Assembly: GCA_009746045.1 (NCBI GenBank)
Contig: RPFO01000076.1
Span: 4,395,775-4,457,774, forward strand
DNA from: Mesostigma viride
Taxonomy: Eukaryota > Streptophyta > Mesostigmatophyceae > Mesostigmatales > Mesostigmataceae
Length of the DNA stretch: 62,000 bases
Reading direction: 5' to 3'
The position numbers were made by a program, and so were the translations under genes. Positions 39,929 through 50,860 of the stretch are shown here, in pieces. Each line of letters begins with the position of its first letter. Positions within the stretch are counted from its first letter, which is position 1. The notes under the pieces are model-generated. The model was given only the letters and a program-made list of their open reading frames with translations, had not been told where the DNA came from and searched no databases.

Positions 39929-41659
39929 CTACTGTTCCCCCTCCCCCCCCAAATCCAATGGAACGAACCCCGAAGAAGACCCTGGCGGAAAAGCCACTGC
40001 TGGAGGGTCACGAGGGATTGAAGAGGGTGCGGGAGCCTGATTATCATAGGGGAACCCTGGGGATCCTGCCTGCACAGCATTCAGCCTACTAGGGGTAGCT
40101 GAAGGAATGCGTCCTGAAGTGGGACGAATAGGAGCACGCTGAGGGGTACGAGGAGGGCGAGCGTCGGGATGAGGGGGAGCACCCGAAAGGAACTTGGGGC
40201 ACTCACGTTTAAGATGACCTACTTCCTTACAATGATAGCAGGTAATATGAGAGACATCCAGAGCTGAAAGGTCAGTCACACAGATATCTAATTCTTCTAC
40301 ATAGGAGTTCTCCTCCTCAGGGGTAAGGCTAATATTATTAATACGGGAACGGGTAGGAAGAGAAGGTGTGGAGAAGAAATCTGCTACTCGTAAAAGATGC
40401 TGGCGCACATGCTTGAGGGGCAGGTCAGTAAAGCGATAGGCAGAGAACTGGCGCTTGACTTCACGCAATAAGGGTCTACTGAGGCCCTGAAGGAAGCGAG
40501 CACGTACTTCTGCACCCGACAAATCCCTAATTCGTACCATCTGAGCATCAAACTCTTTCATATATTCTTTGAAGGACTTGGTACCCTGCTGCAAGGTGCC
40601 AAAGGATAATCTATCCTGCCAATCTGCATCGGGAGGGACTAAATGGTTCTCTAAACGCTTGAACAATTCTGCTACAGAGTTTGGGTAGGCATGAGAGGCA
40701 AGAGACTCACACTGGATGAGGTTAGCAAGTTCAGGAGTAATGCAGGTAGTAAGATAATGAGGAACTAGTACAGCATCAGAGAGGCGCCACCTATTGTGGT
40801 TCTGCCAGGACTCTGTGTTCTGGGTGAGCAACATAATGAAGGTGAAAAACTGTTGAGGGGTAGACTTGACATCCAGCTTAGGAAGGTTGGCAAAGAGGGG
40901 AAGAGCAGGAGGCTTAGGGGGATTAGAAGAATCAGTTTTCCCCATAGGGCCACTATCTTCCACTGCTACATAAGCGGGATAGAAGGAAGGGATAGGAAAA
41001 GTCTTGGGTAGGGGTCTAGAGGGAGCCACCGTTTCAGGATGATGTCCATAGGAGAAGGGGACAGTATATTGCTCACGAAGAGAGGAATAGGCAAAATGAT
41101 CATAATTCCTATCATCTAGGGGCATGGTACTGAAATCATTATTAACTTCTAAATCAGCCACACGGGTAGGAACCTGGGCAGCCTCATAGGCCGTCTCAGG
41201 GTAGGACCAGGAAGCAGGTGGGTAAAAGGGAACTGCACTAGGGCGCCCAGAAGGGCCGACAGGGGCCGAGGTACGACCCGTGTTAATAGCAGGCATTGAA
41301 GGCACAGGGTGGGAAGGAGGCCTAGGAGCATTGTTAGTGTGTGAGGACCTGCTGGAGGGGTGAGCCAAGGTTACAGAAGGGGCAGGGGCCTGGTTCACAA
41401 CGAAGGAAGGTTCCTCACTAAATCTGACTTGGGAAATACGTTGTTCATAGGTAGGTGGGGTAATTGAGGGACGACGGCGACCACCAGCGACAGGAGAAGG
41501 AGGTGAGGTACGCAGAATACCTTGAGGAGTGAGATGGTGTACCGTTTCCAAGGAGTCCCGTCGGTTACCACGAGTCATGTTATTGTCAGTGTTATTAGTA
41601 GTAGTATTATTATTATTATTGGTAGGTATAGGCGACATATCTCCACCCACTGGATCCAT
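39929..41659 (-). CDS. GypB-2 Gag (intact, 576 residues)
   Basis: ATG 41659 opens MDPVGGDMSPIPTNNNNN. About 235 disordered residues lead to a capsid-like core at about 240-430 (FTFIMLLTQNTESWQNHNRW, FKEYMKEFDAQMVRIR, VRARFLQGLSRPLLREVK), a CCHC knuckle CYHCKEVGHLKREC at about 480, and a Pro-rich tail. Gag packages the element RNA into particles. The stop TAG lies just after TTG GGG GGG GAG GGG GAA CAG; G GGG GGG there is a perfect slippery heptamer, and the protease frame is -1 relative to Gag. It is the reference for judging the split gag of GypB-1. Confidence 0.93.
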   Translation of the reverse strand: MDPVGGDMSPIPTNNNNNTTTNNTDNNMTRGNRRDSLETVHHLTPQGILRTSPPSPVAGGRRRPSITPPTYEQRISQVRFSEEPSFVVNQAPAPSVTLAHPSSRSSHTNNAPRPPSHPVPSMPAINTGRTSAPVGPSGRPSAVPFYPPASWSYPETAYEAAQVPTRVADLEVNNDFSTMPLDDRNYDHFAYSSLREQYTVPFSYGHHPETVAPSRPLPKTFPIPSFYPAYVAVEDSGPMGKTDSSNPPKPPALPLFANLPKLDVKSTPQQFFTFIMLLTQNTESWQNHNRWRLSDAVLVPHYLTTCITPELANLIQCESLASHAYPNSVAELFKRLENHLVPPDADWQDRLSFGTLQQGTKSFKEYMKEFDAQMVRIRDLSGAEVRARFLQGLSRPLLREVKRQFSAYRFTDLPLKHVRQHLLRVADFFSTPSLPTRSRINNISLTPEEENSYVEELDICVTDLSALDVSHITCYHCKEVGHLKRECPKFLSGAPPHPDARPPRTPQRAPIRPTSGRIPSATPSRLNAVQAGSPGFPYDNQAPAPSSIPRDPPAVAFPPGSSSGFVPLDLGGEGEQ

Positions 41660-41752
41660 CTTTAATTACGTAAAGGAATAGGAATCAAAAGAAGAAAGCA
41701 ACAAAAGAAAAAGGAAAAACCTTGAAGGTCTGCAGCAGGAACAAAATTAAAA

Positions 41753-42145
41753 TCAATCCTTTTTAACAACAGTAATGGATAGGGAACCAAACTCCAAGGT
41801 GAGAGGAGTATCTGAAGCAGATGCAGATGCAGCCCGTTTGGGGGGAGAAGAAGGAGGGGTAGCAAAGACTAGAGCTTCTACTGGAGGGCGACCATGAGGA
41901 ATAGGGCGTACATGCAGGCCTAAATCTGTTTGGCTATGATCTATAAGGAACTGCTGAGCTTCTTCAAAGGACATAAATTTCTTATACCTAATTACGTTAT
42001 ACACACGATTCTGAACGATCTTCCTAGCGTCGGACCACGAAAGGAAAATGGAGGACCATTGAGGCGTAATCACTACGTAATATTTAGCTAGACTATTATC
42101 GCTAGAAGAATGGGAAGGAGCAGTAAAAGATCGCCGTTGGCTCAT
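41753..42145 (-). CDS. GypB-2 viroplasmin/RNase H1 hybrid-binding-domain protein
   Basis: It encodes the same 130 residues as GypB-1 13648-14040, including KYYVVITPQWSS and YKKFMSFEEAQQFLIDH. DNA differences between the copies are silent (for example CCC for CCT before AAACGG and ACC for ACT in the LTLE codons), which points to selection on the protein. It starts with ATG at 42145 and ends 93 bp before gag. Its likely role is to bind RNA/DNA hybrids or to act as a viroplasmin-like aggregator, inferred from the fold only. Confidence 0.82.
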   Translation of the reverse strand: MSQRRSFTAPSHSSSDNSLAKYYVVITPQWSSIFLSWSDARKIVQNRVYNVIRYKKFMSFEEAQQFLIDHSQTDLGLHVRPIPHGRPPVEALVFATPPSSPPKRAASASASDTPLTLEFGSLSITVVKKD

Positions 42146-42526
42146 GGTAACGCACCTGGTAGATCTTGAGCAGTCAAATGAGGAGAACGAGGAGAAGGCG
42201 ACTTATCTCGGGTGTCTGAAACCGAACCAGATTGACGACGCACGTAGAGACGATGTTTCCAGCGCCAGGTGGTCGTAAGTATCCGGTTTCAAGAATTCTG
42301 CGTCCGGCGAAGGGTCGTCTAAATACGAAGCAGGCACGATGCAGGAAAAGGGTAATCTACGAGACGCTAGCCGTCTCTCTATCGTCGAACCAAAACCAGC
42401 AACTGTCTACGGCAGTAAACCATCTTTCTAAGGAAACAAGACGAGGAGCAGGAGCTATATACGAAAGGATTTTCCGCTTCGAGCAGGTCTAACGTCTAGG
42501 CAGGGCGTGTCCTGAATCAGGCAGCA
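42146..42526 (-). other. GypB-2 leader
   Basis: Untranslated region between the RGG-rich ORF and the hybrid-binding ORF. Clearly more diverged from the GypB-1 leader than the neighbouring ORFs. No feature identified. Confidence 0.55.
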
Positions 42527-42841
42527 CTATCCTCCTAGCTTGACGGCGACCCGCCCATTACCTGTCAAGTAAGTGTCGTCTTCTTTTTCCCAGCCGCGGA
42601 AGGGTTGATTCAATGTCGTATGTTGCAAAGGATCGTCGTCTCGCTCTCTATCTAAACTACCTCCGAGTCCATTGTTACGCCGCAAGCCTCGGCCGCCACC
42701 TCTACCTCTACCTGTCCTGATACTACCTAAACTAGTGAGGCTGCTTCTATATACACCCCTAGCGAAAGACGACCGAGACGAACCAGATCTCAATGCATTT
42801 ACATATGTACTACTGTAATATGCCATAGACCATTTAATCAA
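42527..42841 (-). CDS. GypB-2 small RGG-rich ORF across the LTR boundary
   Basis: 104 codons matching 12966-13289 in GypB-1 with a handful of changes; the RGG block TGRGRGGGRGLRRNNG is identical. The differing C-terminal residues come after the possible splice donor, which is kept here as ACAGGTAATG. Confidence 0.4.
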   Translation of the reverse strand: MIKWSMAYYSSTYVNALRSGSSRSSFARGVYRSSLTSLGSIRTGRGRGGGRGLRRNNGLGGSLDRERDDDPLQHTTLNQPFRGWEKEDDTYLTGNGRVAVKLGG

Positions 42842-43243
42842 ACCCGTTTACTCCAGGAAAAGAGGAAGGAAACACAACTAAACTGCCGTGACCCAAGCTA
42901 ATATGTGTTAATTCATTTAACACACGCCGAGTGACCACACAAGGAGTGGAACGTGCATAAATGGTCACCAACGGTCCAACAGGCTCGGGCCGACCTGGCC
43001 CTCGCCTGCAGAAACACAGAAACACAAGCAGGTGCACAGATGCACGCCTGTCCACTACATTCTACAAAAGGATAAGGACCACTAATATAGTACGCGGCGC
43101 GGCGCCCAAAGGCACCCACTATACCACAGTACTGTTACGGGGACAATCATGTCCAAACTAGAACTGCACGTAACCTAGGAACAACCGAGGCCAAGGACCT
43201 AATTTACGTCCGTAACTACAACGAATTGTTACGCGACGTAACA
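42673..43243 (-). repeat. GypB-2 5' LTR (571 bp)
   Basis: Inverted copy of the GypB-1 LTRs with TGTTACG...CGTAACA ends. It is more diverged from them than they are from each other, so it is an older copy. GCACT follows at 43244-43248. Confidence 0.93.
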
Positions 43244-43248
43244 GCACT

Positions 43249-46200
43249 GTGGATCAGTGGGCGTCCAGGCAGCGACAGAGAGATGCGCTGCGCGTGGTCG
43301 CCAAGCAGGAGATCACGCTGACTCCGTTGCCACCGTGGCCCCAAGTCACGCCAGTTGGCTGGGGCCCGGAGAGGCGCGAGGCGGCTGCGATGCCGCCTGC
43401 GACGGAGCGCGGGGCGGCAGTCGCCCCCAACACGCCCATGGGTGGTGAAACCACCCAGGACCCTCTGGCAGGTCAGAGGGTCCAGCCTCAGCAGCGGGCT
43501 CCCCCGCCCAGTGTGGGGGGCCAGGTGGCTGAGGAGGCCACCGGGGTTGCAGGGACCCCGGCGGCGACGCCAGCTCCCGGGGTCGCAGGGACCCTGGCAG
43601 CGACGCCCGCGCCTCCGGCGCAGGCGGGGGAGGTAACTCCCATGGAGGGTGTCACTGGCACCTCCAGCGGCTCTGGGGGGCAGGCCCCCTCTAGTCGCAA
43701 CAGGGACAAGGCCCTGGCTGGGCCGGAGGGGCCTCAGGGTCCCACCCTGGCAGGGCAGCAGCCGGCACGGCTGGACGGCGATCTGGAAGGTCAGGACTTC
43801 ATCACCCTGAATGATGAGCCTGTGTGGCGGGCCATTCAGGCTGCCACCGCCTCCTTCCGTGGGCTGGCCGACAGGAGCCAGCAGCTGCACGTCGCGGAGG
43901 CGGGCAGCCTGGTGTGTGCGATTATCACGCACATACTGGGCTTGCCCAAAGTCCACGCGGACACACGCAGGGTGTGTGACGACTTGCTGCCTGCCCTGCA
44001 GGCCCTCCTCTCAGGGAGGAGGGTGCAGGGCAACAGGGTTCGCCTGGTGCGACTCGTGGAGCTCCTGCACAATGCCATCATGAAAGGGGCTGGTAGGTGG
44101 TTGCCTACCTGGCTGCATCATGATTTTACTAACCCTACTGACGATGACGTGTCTCTCTCTCCCACCTTCCATGACTGGGAGGAGGCCCGCAGCAGGAGGC
44201 GGGAAGTCACACATACTCACACCCCCATCAAGTTTCGTTTAAGTGGCCAGCCGGAGCGGCTGCTTAGGTTTTAGCGGGCAAGTGTTCGAAGCGCGTCATT
44301 GGTGAATTACTCGGGAACTTGGGTTTCCCCGCGAAACTCCAACCGCACGTTCAGATTTCCAAATCTCAAGTAAAGTTCGGCGCAACTTTCTGAACGGGGG
44401 CAGTTGACGAGCAGCATTCCTCCGGACGAATGAATTGCGTTCCATACTTGCGCAAAATTTTGAAAGGTAGCTTGCGTGCAGCCCTACTAAAATTTGCGCG
44501 GACGTTCAGATTTCCAAATCTCAAGTAAATTTTGGCGGAACTTTCTGAACGGGGGTAGTTGGCGGGCAGCGTTCCTCCAGACGAATGAAATGCGTTCCAT
44601 ACTAGCGCAAAATTTTGAAAGGTAGCTTGCGTGCAGCCCTACTAAAATTTGCGCGAAGTGTGGGACTGAAAATTCGTAACGGAAACTTTTTGGTAGTTGC
44701 CGTCACTTCCTCTTGTGCAAACGTGTGGGAGTGAAAATTCGTAACGGAAACGTTTTGGTAGTTGCCGTCACTTCATTTTGCGCGAGTGTTGGGCTGAAAA
44801 TTCGTAACGGAAACTTTTTGGTAGTTGCCGTCACTTCCTTTGGTTCGACTGAAAATTCGCTGAAATTCGCTGAATTCGTACCGTAGCCTAATTTTTAGTA
44901 CCTCGAAGTGACGGGGCACCTAAAAATTTGCCCACAAGTACACTTGGCAGCGCGCTCACTGGGAAAAATTGTACAGCCGCTCCGGCGGGCCACTTGAACG
45001 AATTGTAATGCCACCCAGCCCACCCCTATGTTGCCTACCCATCCTACACAGCCCATGTTTGCCTCTCCTGCTCAGCTCACTCAGATAGCACCTCCCTCCC
45101 AGCATGTCTCTCCTGTGAATGCTGCAGCAGCAACACCATCTTCTCCCTCCCCCTGCATCCCCCTCCAGGTGGCCCACATACAATGAAAACCGTCCTGTGG
45201 ATAGGATTAATGTCAGGGGGCTGCCTGAGGGGTATACTAGGGAGCAGGGGAATCATGCACTTCTCTCTCTTCAGCTGGCTAGGGAGGAACTGAATGTCAA
45301 GAATTGGTTTGGATCTCTCATGCAGGGGGATTTTTACCATCAGTCCTCCTCTCAGATTCAGAATCTCATCTTGTCTTCCAGCGTAGGTATCCCAAGTGGC
45401 AGGACACGCAGGCTAGGGCAGTTTGGGAGGCCTTCATGAAGGAGCTAACTGACCTCCTCTCCACCCCCTCATCTGTGGACATATATGGGGCATTCAGGTG
45501 GGTAGAGGAATACAGGGTCACATCAGTATACTATGTGGCTGAGACCAAGAAATATGAGCTAGCCATCAAAGCACGTCCTGATGTCCAGCAGCTAGATCAC
45601 AAGTTCTTGCTGCGTTCTTTCCTTGAGAAACTCAAACTTGACAAAAACACCTACGCTATGCTTGCAACAGGAATGGCAAAGTACTGGGAGGACATGAAGG
45701 AGGCATTGGATTATATCAAGCTGGCCCTGGCCCCCTTAGCCAGGGGGCCATGGGCACCTCTGTAAAGAGGGTCAGGGGGGAGGATAGGGAGGAGGAGGAC
45801 AGGGAGAGGGAAGACAGGAGCAAGAGACCTGTCACCATGGCAGAAGTGAAGTCCCTGCTGGGACAAATGTTTAAGGGCAAGGGCAAGGGCAAGGGCAAGG
45901 GCAAGGGCAAGGGCAGGGGCTGGGGCAAGGGCAAGGGTAAGGGGCAGTCTCCCTCCAAGGGGGGCAGCTCCAGCAACAACAACAGCAACAACAACAACAA
46001 CAAAACAACAACAACAACAACAACAACAAAAACAACAAAAACAACAACAACAACAAGACAAGCAGGACAAGGAGGACAAGTCTTCTCAGCGGTGCACCCG
46101 CTGTGGCATGAAGTACCACGCGGCCCACCTGCCACAAGAACGTGGACGAGCTGGGGCATTTGGACGTCCTGTGCCACAAGTGCCACGGGCCGCCCCACGG

Positions 46201-46268
46201 TGACCCCAAGGACTGCAAGCGGCCTCCTTACGGCAAGAAGTGTGAGTCTCCCTCTCATGCTGGCTTGA
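43249..46268 (+). pseudogene. CopA-2 gag (interrupted and frameshifted)
   Basis: The first part (to 44227) follows CopA-1 Gag closely (VDQWASRQRQRDALRVVAKQ). The inverted-repeat element at 44228-45010 cuts it in the proline/threonine-rich linker. After this, the frame moves at least three times (near 45170, 45400 and 45740). The Gly-Lys repeat (about 45875-45945) and the Asn-coding AAC array (about 45970-46060) are shorter and more broken than in CopA-1. The first zinc knuckle is damaged at about 46110; the second, CHKCHGPPHGDPKDC, is intact at about 46170. Confidence 0.85.
44228..45010. mobile_element. MITE-like inverted-repeat element, 783 bp
   Basis: The ends are about 30-bp inverted repeats: TTTCGTTTAAGTGGCCAGCC with GGAGCGGCTG at the left and, reverse-complemented, AATTCGTTCAAGTGGCCCGCC-like sequence with GGAGCGGCTG at the right. 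CCA (44225-44227, 45011-45013) is the apparent 3-bp target duplication, judged against the empty site in CopA-1. Inside are long repeats: two copies of TTCAGATTTCCAAATCTCAA and GTGCAGCCCTACTAAAATTT, and three of GAAAATTCGTAACGGAAAC with TTTTGGTAGTTGCCGTCAC. No coding sequence. A 3-bp duplication is seen in PIF/Harbinger and some CACTA elements, but the superfamily is not settled. Confidence 0.75.
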
Positions 46269-46358
46269 GTGTGCCTGCTTCACCTCTTTCATCTGCATGC
46301 CCCACTGTCAGAGCAGTGAGCAGTTCTGGAAAGGTGCTACAGCTGGTTTCAGAAGATT

Positions 46359-47330
46359 ATGTCTCTAAACCAACCTTCACATCTATGGTTCCCAAGGTGT
46401 GCAGAGTGTCCCCCTCGAGGATGCTCATATCAGTTTCAGGAGCTTGCTTTGCAGTTGCATTTCCTTTATGGGCATGAAGTGAGTGCAGAGGTGGTGGCAG
46501 CAGCAATAGGGGGGGCAGCACTCAGACGTGCATGCCAGGTGGTCAGATCCCACTGCCAGCATTGTCAGTTCAATGCACCCAAACCCCCTAAGTGGCATGT
46601 AGCTACCCCACCTAAGTGCAAGGGCAGGGTGGTAGGAGATGTCTTTCATATCAAAGGACAATCTTACTTGGCACTTAAAGATGCATGGTCAAGGTACACA
46701 ACCATTGAACCATTACCTGGAATGGACAAAACACAGTTGCTCAGGGCTCTCTTGATTGCTCAGGCCAGGTACTACCCTGTGGAGGCATTGTTACTGGATC
46801 AGCAGTTCACGTGTCTTGCCAATGAACCAGGGTGTGAGGCTATTGATCTGGCTGGGCTAGAAGATCATGAGAGGCAAGGCATTATTGAAAGGGCCATCAG
46901 GTCCATTAAAACCCTTGTAGCCAAGGAAGATGGCAATCTGCTGGCTGACAGTGGGTCATATGCTGACAGAGCTCTGTGGTCCACCAGGTTGTGCCAAGTC
47001 CTCAACAGGAGGCCACTCATGAAAACCCCACAAGGGGTGATCATTACACCAGATGGATTGCATGCAGGCATTTATCCACCTGAGGTACTAGCCCTATACA
47101 ATGCACAGCGAGCACAGACAGCTAGCAGGTTAGCTGTCAAGGATGCAAAGCATCCACGTCCCACCTTCAGAGAAGGGGATCAGGTCCTATTCTACAAGGA
47201 GTCGGGACTAGGCAAGGTGGGTACCTGGCATGGGCCAGCCACCATCCTAAAGTTTAACACCACTGGCAGGACAGTGTTAGTTAAACAAATGACACGGGAA
47301 AGATTCACAGGTGTTCACCTCACAGGATGA
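46359..47330 (+). CDS. CopA-2 integrase
   Basis: The ORF covers the complete integrase: zinc-binding H in LHFLYGHE and CQHCQF, first Asp in VVGDVFHIKG, second Asp in EALLLDQQFTC, and Glu in ERQGIIERAIRSIK, then the C-terminal region with EGDQVLFYKESGLGKVG. It inserts the cDNA into the chromosome. Its left edge is not the true start, since a frame break at about 46400 separates it from gag. It ends in ATGA (47327-47330), which overlaps the start of the next ORF; that ORF is in the -1 frame, as in CopD. Confidence 0.88.
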   Translation: MSLNQPSHLWFPRCAECPPRGCSYQFQELALQLHFLYGHEVSAEVVAAAIGGAALRRACQVVRSHCQHCQFNAPKPPKWHVATPPKCKGRVVGDVFHIKGQSYLALKDAWSRYTTIEPLPGMDKTQLLRALLIAQARYYPVEALLLDQQFTCLANEPGCEAIDLAGLEDHERQGIIERAIRSIKTLVAKEDGNLLADSGSYADRALWSTRLCQVLNRRPLMKTPQGVIITPDGLHAGIYPPEVLALYNAQRAQTASRLAVKDAKHPRPTFREGDQVLFYKESGLGKVGTWHGPATILKFNTTGRTVLVKQMTRERFTGVHLTG

Positions 47331-47986
47331 AATTGTATTTTCCAACTGTGTCAGACGTGGCAGAGGAGGAAGAGCTGTTGGCCGACAGCCCTGTACAGTT
47401 GCCTGGCATCCCAGCGTTGCCCAGTGAGTGGTTGTTTGGAACACCCACTGGTGAGTGTGAGAGCCACAACCACTGTGACACCCAGGTCACCCTTGATGAT
47501 TGTAGGCAGTCACTGCAGGCTTGGCCCCCTGCAGCAGAGGGTTACATTGGCAAAACAGGTGATCAGCAACCTATCACCTCTTCAAGTGTGAACATAGCTC
47601 AGCCACTAGCTGCACCCTCCAAACGCAGCCTAGCAGACGCAGTTCGCATTTTACAAGCAGCTCATAGAGCTAAAGCTCAAACTGCTGCAGGATCAGCTAA
47701 GGTGGGGAAGGTTGGGCAGAATGATAATAGCCCATTTATGGTTGCAGTGGACACACAAGCCCAGGTCAGCATTATCAGTGCCCTGGCTGTGCCCCACATG
47801 CCTTTGGAACCTTCACCCTGGCACCATGTGGCTGATTTCTCAGGGCAGTCATCCCTCAAGGTACAAGGTCAGGTCATGTTGACTATACTTGGTATCCCCA
47901 CACCTTTTCAGGTATTGGAAGGTTATAAAGGGAATGCTTTGTTGGGGGATCCTTTTCTCTTACCCTGGTGTAATTATCTCCAGTGA
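47327..47986 (+). pseudogene. CopA-2 retropepsin-like domain (protease position between integrase and RT)
   Basis: A 219-codon ORF starting within ATGA. An acidic, disordered linker leads to SLADAVRILQAAHRAKAQ (similar segments precede the domain in CopD and CopE). The domain itself follows at about 140-218: FMVAVDTQAQVSIISALAVP, HVADFSGQSSLKVQGQV, ILGIPTPFQVLEGYKG, NALLGDPFLLP. This is the retropepsin pattern of hydrophobic-DTx, flap and hydrophobic-LLG, but the DTG glycine is Gln. At 47970 a frame break ends it; the frame at 47889-48179 continues with GVIISSDRLSIQDLGG. Confidence 0.8.
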
Positions 47987-49795
47987 TAGACTATCCATCC
48001 AGGACCTGGGTGGTGTTGATCTGAATCATTTCAAAATTTCCCTTCAAAAACTTCTTAACACCAACATTGCTTCTGTAAAATTTGCTACCCCAAGTATGCC
48101 CCAGGGCAAGAACCCTGTGTGGCAGACTTGGTTCACAACCAAAAACTTCATCCCACTCCTTTGGATTGGGCAAGCATGATGTGGCTAAAATGTCTCCTCT
48201 TTCTTATGAACAGATAGAGCAAGACTGTCGCACCACATAGGATTCCTAAAATGGGTGGAGGCCTTCAACAAGGCCAGGGAAGAATGGGTAGTGCCAGATC
48301 CTCTTAGCCCTCTCACACTCCACCTGTCACACCTATTGACAAAAAGCCTGCAGGGTGCAAGCACTTGCGCCTGAAGTTTGTGTGTAAACATAAGCCAGCA
48401 GCAGATGGGTCAGTCATTTTCCATGCTAGACCTTGTGTGACAGAGTTCAAGGGCACCACTGATCTGACAGAGGCAGAGTTGTACACGCCAGGCATTCAGC
48501 AAACATCTCTTAAAATCTTGCTGTCTGTCTTTGTGGGTCATCTCAATGATGGGGATGACTATGTATGTAAGGCTACAGACATTAAAAGGGCTTTCCTGAA
48601 AGGCTCACCTGAGATAGCACAACAAGTGTGGCATGGTCAGGTGTATGTAGTCTCCACTCCCAGAGTTTGGGCAAAACACATCCCTCAGCAGTACCTGAAA
48701 GCTAACATAGGTGTTGAAGGGCTGCAATCAGCTCCTCGAATTTTCAGGATGTCAGCTCAGGCTGTGTTTGAAAAGCTAGGGGCTAGATATGATGACATAG
48801 ACCCTTGCTTCTTTGTGGTCCCACACCCTCATGGCATACTCACCTTTGTGTGGCATGGGGATGATCAGCTGATTGCTGGGCCAAGGCGTGCTGTAGATGA
48901 TTTTATTCAACAAGTGTCACAGCATTTTGAAATTGGCAAGCAAGTAGAGCTGGGCACCACTGCCATAAAATTTTGTGGCACAATGTTACAACTCCAGCAG
49001 CATCAAAACCAGTGGGTGTGTGCACTTTACTCTCCCAATGATTACATGCACAGCTGCTTGGAGGTTTTGCAAACCAAAATCAAACCTGGAGCCTGTCCCA
49101 CCATTAGAGGCAAGCTGGGGTGGTTGTGCTCAACGTGTGCACCTCACCTGGCTGTGGTTAGCAGAGTTGATGATGATGTCTTGATGCAAGTAGGTCACAA
49201 AGCCATCACCAAAACTCTCCAGGAAGGCCCTCCCCTTATCTTGCACTCCTTGGATCTCCACAAAACCATTCACATCCAAGCTATGATGGATAGTTCCATG
49301 GAGTCCAGGCAGATTACCAAGTTGCAGGCAAGGGAGTCAGGCTTGTATTTTGTGCAGAATGATGATGCACCCTTGTCTCTCATTTCATGGTACAGCCGGT
49401 TGCATAGACGCAAGGCTGTCAGCAGCAATGCTGCTGAGTGCAGGGCAGTGGTGTCAGCAGTGCTTCATGCCAGGTACTTGAATCATGTGCTGCTGGTTTG
49501 GTTGCAGATGCAAGCAGGCAGCAATGCTGGGGTGGTGGCACACTTGCTCACTGACAGTCAGTCAGTCCTCAGTTTCCTTGCTAACCCCTATGCTGTGCAC
49601 ACTGATCTTGACTGGGTGGTCCTTAAACAGGAGTCCACCTACTGGGAGTCCACCCGTCACGTGGAGGACAAACACAACGCTGCTGATGCACTCACTAAAG
49701 TGCCTCAGCAGGCAGCTGAACAATATCAGCTGTTGTACCACTTGATGAACCCCTATGGCAAGCAGGCAACCCTGCCCCATAGGGGGGACGCCTAG
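47980..49795 (+). pseudogene. CopA-2 reverse transcriptase and RNase H
   Basis: The linker (about 47980-48360) has frame breaks. From 48365 an intact 476-codon stretch encodes RT: LRLKFVCKHK-type fingers (here MRLKFVCKHKPAADGSV), ARPCVTEFKG, the first Asp in KATDIKRAFLKG, and FVWHGDDQLIAG in place of YVDD. RNase H has MMDSSMESRQITK, SSNAAECRAVVSA, LLTDSQSVLSF and DKHNAADALTKV. Except for the fingers all key residues are present. The stop is at 49793-49795. Confidence 0.9.
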
Positions 49796-50860
49796 CAGGG
49801 TCCTGTTCACCAGGGCCGCCTAGGTAACCCAGTACCCCTTGGGCAGGTCCAAGGGGTAGGTTGTGGCTTCCAGCAAGGGGGTTGGTTGGAGTCTGTTTTC
49901 ATGCATCTGCGTGCCCTATGCCAATAAAATCTGTTTTGATTTTTTCAACACCATGGAATTTCGTTATGCCACCTTCATAGGTGGGCATGGGATGTATCTC
50001 ACATTTTTCTCCACTAGGGTTGTATGCCTTGGTGGATTGGCCTTGAGCTCAGTGGCTCAGGTGCCTCCCATTCAAGTGGAGGGTCAAAGCTCCCTTGACA
50101 GGTGGTTACCCAGGACCCCAGTTCACTGTGGATATCCTGGGCCACCTGGCCTCACTGTTCAGTGGCAGTACAGGCATGGGTGCTGTCATGTTGTCTAGTA
50201 CAACGTGCTCAGCCCAGGTGCAGGATGCAATATTCCTGTCACCTGTCACCAGGACTTCAGTCACCACTGTGCAGGGCAGGGGTGGCTGGTCCTCACACGT
50301 TGTGCAGGTGCAACGTGGACAGGTCCAGGATGTCATAGTCCTGTCACCTGTCACTAGGACTTCAGCCCCCTCTGTGCAGGGCAGGGGTGGCTGGTCCTCA
50401 CATGTTGTGCAGGTGCAACATGGACAGTGCAGGGTGCAATAAACCTGTCTCCTGTCACTCCTCAGGTTGCAGGTAACCTGAGCTCAGTTGACCCAGCCTG
50501 GCTGGGTATTTTTTCTCTGAGTGGGCGATGATGATGGAACAACATGGAACCTCTTAAACGGTTACCTTGGCATTTTTTACAATGGCTCTCTTGGCTGGTG
50601 ATGCACTCCCTGGATAGGCAGACAGGCATAGCTATCTCCCTTGTGAGCTCGCGAGGAGGAGGAACTCCCCGGGCATGTTGAGCTAAACGTGATGCCATCA
50701 CAAGTATTGCACGAGTTCTGGGGCCCATCTTTTTCAGTCCAGATGTTGCAGTATGGGTGTCAGTTGCTCAGCACCTCAGTCAGCTTGGAGTCAGTCTCCT
50801 AGCTGGGCAGGATCAGGCTTGAAGTCGCTAGCCTTCAACCTGAAAGGAAAACATAATGGG
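49796..50860 (+). other. CopA-2 3' untranslated region
   Basis: No gene seen. CAATAAAATC at 49921 is a possible polyadenylation signal. Tandem repeats lie at about 50216-50440. At 50731-50741 TTTTCAGTCCA is complementary to the first 11 bases after the CopA 5' LTR (seen in CopA-1). It lies in a predicted loop closed by CATC (50726-50729) and GATG (50742-50745 approx.). CTGAAAGGAAAACATAATGGG precedes the LTR as a possible polypurine tract, interrupted by CATAAT. Confidence 0.7.
50216..50440 (+). repeat. Tandem repeat, about two units of 104 bp
   Basis: CCTGTCACCTGTCACCAGGA and GGGCAGGGGTGGCTGGTCCT recur about 104 bp apart with few changes, including the GTGCAGGTGCAAC(G/A)TGGACAG segment. Confidence 0.8.

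Larger units (their letters stand above)
34816..43243 (-). mobile_element. GypB-2, chromovirus-type gypsy retrotransposon (3' part beyond CopA-1, outside the window)
   Basis: A minus-strand copy of GypB. Its 5' LTR is 42673-43243, next to GCACT (43244-43248), one half of a target duplication in CopA gag whose partner lies left of the window. Inside are the RGG-rich ORF, the hybrid-binding ORF, intact gag, protease and pol with an approximately 0.5-kb deletion between them, an 8-bp deletion and a G-run indel in pol, and the first two thirds of the accessory ORF. CopA-1 interrupts it at 34815/34816. It provides the undisturbed gag and accessory-ORF sequence that proves the insertions in GypB-1. 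Confidence 0.93.
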
